Of a stretch of DNA of 8,597 nt, positions 1 to 6,462 are shown piece by piece. Source of the stretch: Cloacimonetes bacterium UBA5210 (GTDB taxonomy: Bacteria; Cloacimonadota; Cloacimonadia; Cloacimonadales; Cloacimonadaceae); assembly GCA_002412625.1 (NCBI GenBank), contig DHVK01000057.1:1-8597 (forward strand). Reading direction: 5' to 3'. Under the pieces are notes generated by a model. That model was not told the origin of the DNA. It saw nothing but the letters and a program-made list of their open reading frames with translations, and ran no database searches. Position numbers and translations under genes: made by a program. The stretch's first letter is position 1, and every line of letters begins with the position of its first letter.

Positions 1-10
1 TCTCCCGAAA

Positions 11-22
11 CGTTTTTCTGTC
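11..22 (+). repeat. Left copy of 12-nt inverted repeat shared by both window ends
   Basis: CGTTTTTCTGTC here is the exact reverse complement of the last 12 nt of the window (8586-8597). It overlaps a small palindrome, CTGTC-A-GACAG (18-28). The likeliest cause is a contig ending in two inverted copies of a dispersed repeat, but a 12-nt match may also be chance. Confidence 0.5.
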
Positions 23-280
23 AGACAGCACCGAGCTAGAAACCAAAACACCGCCAACTCAACGACAGCACCGTTTAAATATTCCGAAAGAGATAGATAC
101 AATAGGTGGCTTGAACTCCAGTGCATGATTTGGGTTGCAGCAAGGAAAGCAGATAATGCACATTTGTGCCAATCCTTTGATAGCAAGTTCTTAACACGAA
201 AACTGAGGCTTCCCACCACACGCGCGAGTTCAATAATGTTCAATCCGCTTTACGCAAAGCCGGGATCAAGGAGATCTTGA

Positions 281-316
281 GCCGTTATCCAGCTGTGGGC
301 ATAGCTTGATAACGGC
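281..316. repeat. Strong stem-loop, possible terminator of an off-window gene
   Basis: GCCGTTATC (281-289) pairs with GATAACGGC (308-316). After one C/T mismatch the stem continues as AGCT (291-294) with AGCT (303-306), leaving an 8-nt loop. On the plus strand it is followed by TTATTATC, a poor but T-rich tail. Two smaller inverted repeats lie just upstream: 247-260 (GCTTT/AAAGC) and 266-280 (TCAAG/CTTGA). It could be a terminator for a gene running in from the left, or part of a structured RNA. Confidence 0.5.
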
Positions 317-440
317 TTATTATCAGCATTATCTATCCTTTGTTGTTCATGGGTGGTATTTCGGAGGCTGGGAAAAAAAACGGGAAAGTGCCTAAAAATA
401 TACTGAATAATGACCATGTAACATATGCACAAAATGTAGC

Positions 441-467
441 TTGACAAATTGTGCCCAGCTCTATACT
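441..467 (+). promoter_or_regulatory. Predicted sigma-70-like promoter of the T9SS-sorted gene
   Basis: A perfect TTGACA at 441-446 is followed after 15 nt by TATACT at 462-467 (5 of 6 matches to TATAAT). The spacer is shorter than the usual 17 nt. Transcription would start near 474 and leave a leader of about 110 nt before the gene at 585. A short inverted repeat CACAT-AA-ATGTG (472-483) sits at the expected start site and could be an operator. This is a consensus match only, and promoter consensus in this lineage is not well known to me. Confidence 0.4.
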
Positions 468-573
468 AAGTCACATAAATGTGCTTGTTGGGGACAGGAT
501 GTCATTATTTCTATAAGATTATGCTTGCTTTCCCTGTAGAGCCAAAACCCCCGCTGAGGGATAATATGATATC

Positions 574-578
574 AGGAG
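574..578 (+). promoter_or_regulatory. Ribosome binding site fixing the start at 585
   Basis: AGGAG lies 6 nt upstream of the ATG at 585. It selects this frame over an overlapping open frame that begins with an ATG at 479 and has no such site. Confidence 0.7.
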
Positions 579-584
579 TTAACT

Positions 585-1925
585 ATGAAACAATCCACGA
601 GATTCATTATGATCATATTGATGATCATCTTGTTTACAGGGCTTTATGCCGCTCAACGCCAAAGAAGCCCGCAAGAAATGGAAGCACTGCGCATGAACCG
701 TAAACTGCGCATGGCACCTGCTACTTCTGCGCAAGACGCAAAACGCACGCTAGCTTTGACTGACTATGTTGAGCAAGAATATTTAGGCGATTGGGTGGAT
801 AGCCGTAAAGTGTTGATCGAATACGATAGTCATCAAAAACCGCTTGTGCTTATCTCTCAGTTATGGGATAGTGGTGCAGAATTGTGGTATGATTTTGAAG
901 ATGCTACGGCTTCATATTCTCCGCAAGGCCAGCCTTTACAAGTAACAACCAGATGGTGGGATGGCACAGCGTGGCTTCCTCAAAGCAGAGTGGAGTTTAC
1001 CTGGGAAGGCAACCTTTTACAGAGCATTCAGCATTTGGTTGATGACGGTTCTGAGGAACTTCTGATGAGTCAAGAGTTGTCCTACGATCCTCAAACTCAA
1101 AGGCTTGAATATCTCGTCAGCAGCATAGCAGTATGGGATCAATGGTGGACAACCCGCGTTAGCTTTGTCTGGGATGCTTCGGGAAGAGCCAGTGAGATAT
1201 CCACTGCCATGCTGGCCGAAGATGAATGGGTGCCCTATTTGAAGACACAAGTATCATATCGGCCGGAAGATCAAAGCAATTACCAAGTGTATTATGATTT
1301 ATTGATCAAACAGCTCACTTTTGGTGATTATGACCTGTACTACCTATCCGACCAGATTCTGGTGAATGAAGAAATGGAATATGCCATGAACGACGCATGG
1401 GAATGGGAATTGGAAGGTAAATACGAGTACAGCTACGATGCCAGCTTGAACATGCTGCAATCTCTATATCTGGCTTGGGATGGTGAGAGTTGGGACCTGA
1501 ATGGGCAGGAAGATTACAGCTATGACGAGCATGGCAATGTGCTTTCCTGGACCGCTTATGATGCCACATGGGGAGAGCTTGAGCCCTGGATGCGCCGGCT
1601 GAACACCTATTCGGAAGTTACCTCAAACGATGATAACGTTAATCCTCCGGTTGGGGCAAACATTCGTGTATTCCCCAATCCCTTCAATCCGCAAACCAAT
1701 ATCGCCTTTGAGCTTGCCGCAAGCTCGCCGGTGAGCCTGGATATCTATAACCTGAAAGGCCAGAAGGTGCGCAATCTGATCTCCGATGTGAGAAACGCGG
1801 GTAGCCACCAGATCGTCTTCAATGGTAAGGATAATAGTGGCCGGGATCTGAACTCCGGGATCTACTTCCTGCGCCTGAGCACCAATGAGGGTAAATCCAT
1901 AAGCAAGATGATCCTACAGAAGTAA
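585..1925 (+). CDS. Secreted repeat protein with T9SS type A sorting domain
   Basis: This 446-residue protein is probably exported to the cell surface or outside. The start is set by AGGAG at 574-578, 6 nt before ATG. Residues 1-22 look like a signal peptide (hydrophobic stretch about 8-21, cleavage near YAA). Residues about 70-340 are degenerate units of roughly 25 residues, each with an aromatic-Asp turn (YD, SYD, VWD) and then W-D-G-x-x-W-like ends, for example at about 111-130, 166-188, 192-215, 280-303 and 310-330. They resemble YD-type beta repeats. Residues 363-446 form a FlgD-like beta-sandwich of the T9SS type A class: it opens with FPNPFNPQTNIAFEL and carries DIYNLKGQKV, then NSGIYFLRL and a basic end. 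T9SS use is known for this domain class, but ligand and function are unknown. A terminator follows directly, so the gene is probably monocistronic. Confidence 0.9.
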   Translation: MKQSTRFIMIILMIILFTGLYAAQRQRSPQEMEALRMNRKLRMAPATSAQDAKRTLALTDYVEQEYLGDWVDSRKVLIEYDSHQKPLVLISQLWDSGAELWYDFEDATASYSPQGQPLQVTTRWWDGTAWLPQSRVEFTWEGNLLQSIQHLVDDGSEELLMSQELSYDPQTQRLEYLVSSIAVWDQWWTTRVSFVWDASGRASEISTAMLAEDEWVPYLKTQVSYRPEDQSNYQVYYDLLIKQLTFGDYDLYYLSDQILVNEEMEYAMNDAWEWELEGKYEYSYDASLNMLQSLYLAWDGESWDLNGQEDYSYDEHGNVLSWTAYDATWGELEPWMRRLNTYSEVTSNDDNVNPPVGANIRVFPNPFNPQTNIAFELAASSPVSLDIYNLKGQKVRNLISDVRNAGSHQIVFNGKDNSGRDLNSGIYFLRLSTNEGKSISKMILQK

Positions 1926-1948
1926 AACTGACTGAGACACATAGATAG

Positions 1949-1976
1949 AGAGACCGGAACCATTCCGGTCTCTTTT
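1949..1976 (+). terminator. Rho-independent terminator between convergent genes
   Basis: An 11-bp perfect stem, AGAGACCGGAA (1949-1959) with TTCCGGTCTCT (1963-1973), encloses a CCA loop and runs into a short T-tract. It begins 23 nt after the plus-strand gene's stop. It also lies about 28 nt past the gpsA stop on the minus strand, where the hairpin forms equally well but is followed by CTATCTA instead of a T-run. It is clear for the plus gene and only possible for the operon. Confidence 0.85.
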
Positions 1977-2004
1977 AACATAGAATCAGAAACTCAGTGG
2001 AAGC

Positions 2005-3027
2005 TCAGAACTCCGCTTTGAGTTCTCTTAACATCAGATCCCGCATCGCGCTGTGGGGATCCTTGGCTTCATAGAGAATCTTGTAAACTTCTCGCACGAT
2101 CGGCATATCTATGCCCAGTTTTTGCGAAAGCTGATACACGCTGCGTGTCGTGGCAACGCCTTCCGCCACCATTTGCATTGATGCCTGAATGTCTGCCAGG
2201 CTTCTGCCTTTACCGATCTCGAGGCCAACATGGCGGTTACGGCTGTTTGGGCTAATCGCTGTGGTGATCAGATCACCGATCCCGGAGAGCCCCAAAAAGG
2301 TCTCCGGCAGGGCATTCATCTCTTGCCCAAAACGGCTGATTTCCACGATGCCTCTGGTTAGCAGCGCTCCCATCGTATTGTCGCCATAGCCCAGCCCGCT
2401 CACGATGCCGGCTGCAATGGCGATGATGTTTTTCACCGCGCCACCGATCTCAACACCGATGATATCCATGCTGCGGTAGGCTCGGAAATATTGATTTGAG
2501 AATACATCCTGCAGCTGGATCAGCAATTCTTCATCAGATCCGGCGATTACCACCGTGGTGGGAATTCCGCGCGCCACTTCCTCGGCATGGCTGGGTCCCG
2601 AGAGCGCGCAAATCTTGCCATGGATAGCCGGGGGAAGTTCATCAAAGAGGATCTGGTCGATGGTTTTCAGGCTTTGTTCTTCGATGCCTTTTGCCACATT
2701 CACGACTGCTTTCAGCTTTGGGTTTTGCCAGATGTGTTCAGCCTGGGTGGCAGGAATGCGGCGCAGAGTGGCGCGGATGAATTGGGATGGGGTGGACAAA
2801 ACCACGATCTCACTATCCCAAGCGGCAATATCCGCAAAAGAGTCCGTGAACGAGATATCTGTCGGAAGTGTAATGCCCTTCAACAATGCGGGACTGCTGT
2901 GAGTCGTTTTTAGCGTGCTAAGAAACCCGGGGTTGAACTCCCAGACCAGCAGCTCATGTTTGTTTTCGGCCAGCAATTTGGCCAGGGCCAAGCCCCAGCC
3001 TCCGCCGCCAATTACGGAAATCTTCAT
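2005..3027 (-). CDS. gpsA: Glycerol-3-phosphate dehydrogenase [NAD(P)+], GpsA
   Basis: This cytoplasmic enzyme of 340 residues, normal for the family, reduces dihydroxyacetone phosphate to sn-glycerol 3-phosphate for phospholipid synthesis. The Rossmann nucleotide-binding loop is at 4-17 (VIGGGGWGLALA), with Gly-Gly-Gly where many relatives have G-A-G-S. Other family blocks are NVAKGIE at 110-116, LSGPSHAEEVARG at 142-154, the catalytic-lysine block GGAVKNI (Lys199), GYGDNTMGALLTRG at 213-226 and SPNSRNR at 259-265. The ATG overlaps the preceding gene's TGA by 4 nt (ATGA) and has no good Shine-Dalgarno, which points to translational coupling. It is last in the minus-strand run. Its link to PGA synthesis is unclear; it may be a housekeeping gene carried on the same transcript. 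Confidence 0.97.
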   Translation of the reverse strand: MKISVIGGGGWGLALAKLLAENKHELLVWEFNPGFLSTLKTTHSSPALLKGITLPTDISFTDSFADIAAWDSEIVVLSTPSQFIRATLRRIPATQAEHIWQNPKLKAVVNVAKGIEEQSLKTIDQILFDELPPAIHGKICALSGPSHAEEVARGIPTTVVIAGSDEELLIQLQDVFSNQYFRAYRSMDIIGVEIGGAVKNIIAIAAGIVSGLGYGDNTMGALLTRGIVEISRFGQEMNALPETFLGLSGIGDLITTAISPNSRNRHVGLEIGKGRSLADIQASMQMVAEGVATTRSVYQLSQKLGIDMPIVREVYKILYEAKDPHSAMRDLMLRELKAEF

Positions 3028-3338
3028 TTCTGAATCATTTCACAAAAGACGCTTAAGTCTTCGTCGTCCTCATCGTCATCAAAATCGTCATCGTCTTCAT
3101 CTTCAGAAACCCAATCCGGGCAAAACAGCATGTCTTCCTCAAAATCCCAGCCGTCCACATTGGCAAGACCGAAGCGGTTGAGGGTTTCTTCTTCCCAAAA
3201 GGAATAGTGACATACTCCGTCGAAGTTTGCCCAAACCAACACAGGGCTCTTAAAGTGGCGCAATTCTATTTTATGGTTTTCCACAAGATCAAGAAACTCC
3301 CTGATCTTTTTTCGATCATTTTCTTGGCGAAACTCCAT
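3024..3338 (-). CDS. Small uncharacterised protein with polyacidic tail
   Basis: I do not recognise the family of this 104-residue protein. It has no signal peptide or membrane segment, so it is probably cytoplasmic. Residues 1-30 are charged and probably helical. Residues 31-78 form an aromatic-rich core (SPVLVWANFDGVCHYSFWEE, then LFCPDW) with Cys at 43, 73 and 99. Residues 79-94 are acidic at 15 of 16 positions. The start is supported by GAGG 5 nt before the ATG. The gene sits 14 nt after the beta-barrel gene and overlaps gpsA by 4 nt, so it is translated as part of the same operon. The acidic run is encoded by GAT/GAC/GAA-type triplets (about 3057-3105), which may vary in length by slippage. 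Its good ribosome binding site and exact operon packing argue that it is a real gene. Confidence 0.75.
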   Translation of the reverse strand: MEFRQENDRKKIREFLDLVENHKIELRHFKSPVLVWANFDGVCHYSFWEEETLNRFGLANVDGWDFEEDMLFCPDWVSEDEDDDDFDDDEDDEDLSVFCEMIQK

Positions 3339-3352
3339 TTGTACCTCGCAGC

Positions 3353-4393
3353 TTAAAATTTATAGCTTACCGAAGCGGAGAGCCGGTTTTCGCTGAATTC
3401 TTTCAAGCGAAGGACACTCTCATTCGGAGATTCTACATTCCTGAATATATGCAAGTAGTCAAGAGATAAATTCCAATCCGGTTGAACTTTTATGTTTAAA
3501 CCCGCCTTGGTGCCGTAGATAGCATATTCTCTTCCGCCATACCAGGCGCTGTCTCCCTGGTAGAAACGGTCCTCTTTGCTAAGCTCCAGATACGGTTGCC
3601 AGCTTTGCTCTCTCGTGCTTTCTCCGCTCAGCGGCATTTGCTTCATGCGGATAACACCACGGTAGATATTGCTGTCCCAGCTTCCATCATCGGCGTCCAC
3701 CGCTTTGTAACCGGTGTTGTCGTAGCTTCTGAATGTGTAAGAGCCTTGCAGGCTGAAACTGGGAAAACTGTAACGCGCGCCAAGTTCGGTGGTCAGACGA
3801 TTTCCGTCTGCTTCTGTGAAGTATTGGTTGTAAAACAGATCTTCATAACGGATGTTTGTGTATGCGGTGAGCTTCTGCAACGGACGAACAATCAACTCCG
3901 CCCGGTACAGGTTGCGCTCGTAGCTGTACTTCTCGGCAGTTCCGGTGCCGTCACTATCAGTGAAGTGACGGTAGTAAATATAGGGATAATAGCCATAGAG
4001 CACAGTCGCGCTCCAGTAATGTCTGTCCACGCGGAAGCGAACGATGGAGTCCGTTCTGTACTTATCTGTGTTTTGTGTGTTTTGGCTGATGGTGCCGGTT
4101 ACGGAAGGAGTGAAAGTCCACCACCGGTAGGGGATAGGATAGGCCAGATCAATCTTGGTATAGAGGTTTAGGTCGTCTGTTTTCTCTGCCCAGAGCAAAG
4201 CCGAGCTGTTGTTTTTCCAGCGGCTGAGGTCGGACTCCGAAAACTGAAACACGTTGTCCGAATATCCTGCACCTAACGTGATTGAGCCCTCGATCTGAGC
4301 GTGGACCAGCCCAAAGGAAAGCAGGCTGAGGGCCAGGCACAGAATGATGGGCCGGAAGTTTTTCTTGCGGCTAAGGTTTCTGTTGTTTCGCAC
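3353..4393 (-). CDS. Predicted outer-membrane beta-barrel protein of the PGA operon
   Basis: I prefer a GTG start at 4393 (346 residues): GGAGG lies 8 nt upstream, and the product then begins with a normal signal peptide (basic n-region, hydrophobic IILCLALSLLSFGLV, cleavage after VHA near residue 32). The longer frame from ATG 4489 (378 residues) would place 45 hydrophilic residues ahead of that signal and has only a weak site. The mature part starts QIEGSITLGAGYSDNVFQF and continues with alternating, aromatic-rich amphipathic strands (WWTFTPSVTGTI, YWSATVLYGYYPYIYYR, LSASVSYKF). The C-terminal Phe matches the outer-membrane insertion signal read by BamA. I recognise no named family. Position directly after the Pgs genes and the exported 274-residue protein suggests a role as polymer pore or anchor in the outer membrane, which is inference. 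Confidence 0.8.
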   Translation of the reverse strand: MRNNRNLSRKKNFRPIILCLALSLLSFGLVHAQIEGSITLGAGYSDNVFQFSESDLSRWKNNSSALLWAEKTDDLNLYTKIDLAYPIPYRWWTFTPSVTGTISQNTQNTDKYRTDSIVRFRVDRHYWSATVLYGYYPYIYYRHFTDSDGTGTAEKYSYERNLYRAELIVRPLQKLTAYTNIRYEDLFYNQYFTEADGNRLTTELGARYSFPSFSLQGSYTFRSYDNTGYKAVDADDGSWDSNIYRGVIRMKQMPLSGESTREQSWQPYLELSKEDRFYQGDSAWYGGREYAIYGTKAGLNIKVQPDWNLSLDYLHIFRNVESPNESVLRLKEFSENRLSASVSYKF

Positions 4394-4401
4394 TTTCTTC
4401 T

Positions 4402-4406
4402 CCTCC
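4402..4406 (-). promoter_or_regulatory. Ribosome binding site supporting the GTG start at 4393
   Basis: On the minus strand GGAGG is followed by 8 nt (AGAAGAAA) and GTG at 4393-4391. The alternative ATG at 4489 is preceded only by AGG inside the upstream gene's last codons. Signal-peptide placement also favours the GTG. Confidence 0.5.
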
Positions 4407-4493
4407 GGATTCTTCAAATCTTCTTGCATATCCGGGTAGATTTCCCGGCTGCTTTTGGTTTCCGTATTTAGCTCTTGCGGAAGATTCATGAGT

Positions 4494-5318
4494 TTACCTG
4501 TTTAGGAGGATGACCGGCCGGGCCAGAAACAAGTGGTCGGAGTCCGCCCTAAGTTCATACTCACTGCTATCGGCATTTTCGGGTAGATCCAGCTTCATCC
4601 CGATGCTCAGATAGCGGATTCCCTGCGCGCTGTACTTTGTGCTGCGGGCAAGGCTAAATTCATAGTCGTCAACTTTGCGGCCATTGTGCCAAAGGCTGAA
4701 TTTGGGCAGGCTACGGTCGGTGAGCCGGGCACGGACATAGAGGACGCCGTTTTTGGCGTTGTTGTGCGTAAACCTGAAGGCTTGGGCGGGGTTGAAGGTA
4801 TAATATTCGCTGGAGCTGGAGTTGTGGTTGAGGTCGATCATCCCGGCATGAGCGTGCACCTGGCGATTTGGGACGCGGACCGGTTTGATTTTGGGCTTGA
4901 TCTCTTCCATTTCGTAAGCGCGCATATAGATGCTACGCTGGTAGCACAATACTTCTACCTTACCGGTGCCGGCAGGGACGTCAAATTCGATATCTTCATA
5001 GATGTAATAGCCGTTCAGGCGTTCTGCCAGTTTGAGCTCAAATGATGTGCGTTCTTTGCCGATCAAGATGAAGATCTGGGGCTTGCGCAGGTTTTCGATG
5101 CTGAAGCTGCGGATCTGGATGCGCTCCACACCTTTGCTGTTCAAGGTCATGGTCTTTTCCGGCAGGCTGCGGTAATACCAGTGATTTCCGTTTTCAGTCT
5201 TGCGGATGCGGCGGCTGCCGGGGTTCTCGAAATCCATGATTCGGGTTCTGTAGTTCTGAGCAAAGGCGGCAATAGCGATCAGGCAAAACAGGATCAGGAT
5301 GCTTGTTTTCTTTATCAT
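4494..5318 (-). CDS. Exported protein with two similar beta-rich halves, PGA operon
   Basis: I do not recognise a named family for this 274-residue protein. Residues 1-20 are a clear signal peptide (MIKK, hydrophobic core, AFA before Gln21). There is no lipobox Cys and no further membrane segment, so it is probably soluble or peripheral in the periplasm or outer envelope. The mature protein looks like two related beta-domains, about 62-140 and 190-272. Both start with a strand of V/I-x-R pattern, then a K-P or P-K step into a strand (QIFILIG; KFSLWHNG). Both later show D-[VL]-P followed by two strands. A His-rich linker (about 150-166) separates them. The gene starts 15 nt after the pgsW stop; its AGGAG overlaps that stop, with a long 12-nt spacing to the ATG. 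A carbohydrate- or polymer-binding role is a guess from shape and context only. Confidence 0.8.
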   Translation of the reverse strand: MIKKTSILILFCLIAIAAFAQNYRTRIMDFENPGSRRIRKTENGNHWYYRSLPEKTMTLNSKGVERIQIRSFSIENLRKPQIFILIGKERTSFELKLAERLNGYYIYEDIEFDVPAGTGKVEVLCYQRSIYMRAYEMEEIKPKIKPVRVPNRQVHAHAGMIDLNHNSSSSEYYTFNPAQAFRFTHNNAKNGVLYVRARLTDRSLPKFSLWHNGRKVDDYEFSLARSTKYSAQGIRYLSIGMKLDLPENADSSEYELRADSDHLFLARPVILLNR

Positions 5319-5333
5319 TTATCTGAAAGTCTC

Positions 5334-6461
5334 CTATAATTCGTCGTCTGTATCCACGATGTTGGCCATGAAGCGGCGGTCGTGCCGGTCAAAAATGATT
5401 ACCGCGATGATGGCGGCAAGCAGGATTGCCAGGCAGATTCCGGCGATAGTAACGTTGTGGATGGTGGAACTGAACGCGCTGCCTTCGCCGGGAACCGGTT
5501 TGGTTTCCAGAGAGAGGCTGAGGTCATACTTGTTTGCCCAGCGCAAGATGCGGCGAACGTGGAGCACGGGAACGTTCATTTTGGCCATCTTCATCATTAC
5601 GCCTTCTTTTTCAAAGTTGCGTTCTGCCAGCTTGGTGTTCAGGCCTTCTGGAATCAAGCGGGCGTTTGGCTCACTACCCACGTTTGCCAGGCCACCACCG
5701 ATGTTTACGAACATCCTGTAGCGGTTACCCGCGCCCAAAAGCTCGTTGTAAGCGGCCATGCGCAGATCCACATTCTCTTCCAGGCTGGCGCCCAGGAGCA
5801 GGGGCACGTCGTTGCGGCTCATCGCTTCACGCAGAGCCTGCACACCGAAATCACTAAGCCCGATTCCACGGTCTTCACTGCCGCCGATGGACGCATATTT
5901 GGTGCCGAAATTCAATAGCCCTTTCTCTTTCAGAATCGCTTCCATATCCAGCCAAGTGAGCTCTTCCCGGTTCGCGCCATAGGACGCCGAGGAAAGCGAG
6001 ACAATGATCTGGGGATCAAGGTTCAGGGTTGCAAGCGCGGCATACAGCGCAAGATTCACTGCGGGATTACTGCCGGTGATACCGATGGCGATTTTGTCTC
6101 CGGCTTTGGCTCGGGAAAGCTCTTCCACGAAGATCGCGGCGATATTCGGGTTGATGGCGGCTTGTTTTTCCGATAGCAGACCTCTATCGGTGGTGATGGA
6201 GGATAACCGCATGCCGATCAAGCCACTTTGGAAGGGATCGTTGATCGGGTCGATTTCGATATCACGTTCACGGATGCCCGCTTGAAGGCTATCCAGATAG
6301 CTTTGCATCAGATTCACCGCGGCAAGCTTTTCATCATAATTTGAGGCACGAATTTCCACATAGTTGCTGGAAGCGATCAGATACAAGACTACCGAAAGCA
6401 CAAACAGCAAGATCAGCGACCATCCGGATTTGAGGTTGGGACGATACATTCTGCGATACAT
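5334..6461 (-). CDS. pgsW: Poly-gamma-glutamate system protein, PgsW-like
   Basis: This membrane-anchored protein belongs to the family that accompanies PgsB and PgsC in some bacteria (known to me as the poly-gamma-glutamate system protein family; assigned from memory of context and style). The start at 6461 gives 375 residues (MYRRMYRPNLK): GGGGAGG lies 6 nt upstream and the ATG is 1 nt after the pgsC stop. An ATG at 6479, inside pgsC, would add only 6 residues. Transmembrane segments are at about 14-31 and 336-357, so residues about 35-335 form one large extracytoplasmic domain. That domain carries GDKIAIGITGSNPAVN (about 122-137), a Ser-rich SLSSASYGANREE (155-167) and NIGGGLANVG (253-262). 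The C-terminal tail is short and acidic (DTDDEL). Its biochemical role is not established; it may replace PgsA, which is absent here. Confidence 0.87.
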   Translation of the reverse strand: MYRRMYRPNLKSGWSLILLFVLSVVLYLIASSNYVEIRASNYDEKLAAVNLMQSYLDSLQAGIRERDIEIDPINDPFQSGLIGMRLSSITTDRGLLSEKQAAINPNIAAIFVEELSRAKAGDKIAIGITGSNPAVNLALYAALATLNLDPQIIVSLSSASYGANREELTWLDMEAILKEKGLLNFGTKYASIGGSEDRGIGLSDFGVQALREAMSRNDVPLLLGASLEENVDLRMAAYNELLGAGNRYRMFVNIGGGLANVGSEPNARLIPEGLNTKLAERNFEKEGVMMKMAKMNVPVLHVRRILRWANKYDLSLSLETKPVPGEGSAFSSTIHNVTIAGICLAILLAAIIAVIIFDRHDRRFMANIVDTDDEL

Positions 6462-6462
6462 C

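Larger units (their letters stand above)
1..440. other. Left-end stretch with no defensible gene
   Basis: I find no tRNA-like fold, no rRNA and no gene with a ribosome binding site here. One plus-strand frame stays open from the left edge to a TGA at 278-280, but its composition is odd (very Arg-rich, almost no Gly), so I do not call it a gene. The stretch holds short inverted repeats at 158-169 and 247-260, another at 266-280, and a strong hairpin at 281-316. It is A/C-rich near the edge (about 29-73). Confidence 0.6.

Noticed and set aside
250..447. Minus-strand frame of 65 codons in the left intergenic region
   Set aside because: It starts only at TTG, has no Shine-Dalgarno, and runs through the strong hairpin and an A-rich run. 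It has no protein signature.
479..703. Plus-strand frame beginning at ATG 479
   Set aside because: It has no ribosome binding site and overlaps the first 119 nt of the T9SS gene out of frame. The gene at 585 has AGGAG and a signal peptide.
3596..4171. Plus-strand open frame of 191 codons opposite the beta-barrel gene
   Set aside because: It is antisense to a gene with signal peptide, barrel strands and operon packing. The Val/Ala-rich product looks like a codon-bias shadow.
5382..5918. Plus-strand open frame opposite pgsW (also 5299-5721 and 5534-5857)
   Set aside because: They are antisense shadows of pgsW coding sequence with no recognisable protein features.
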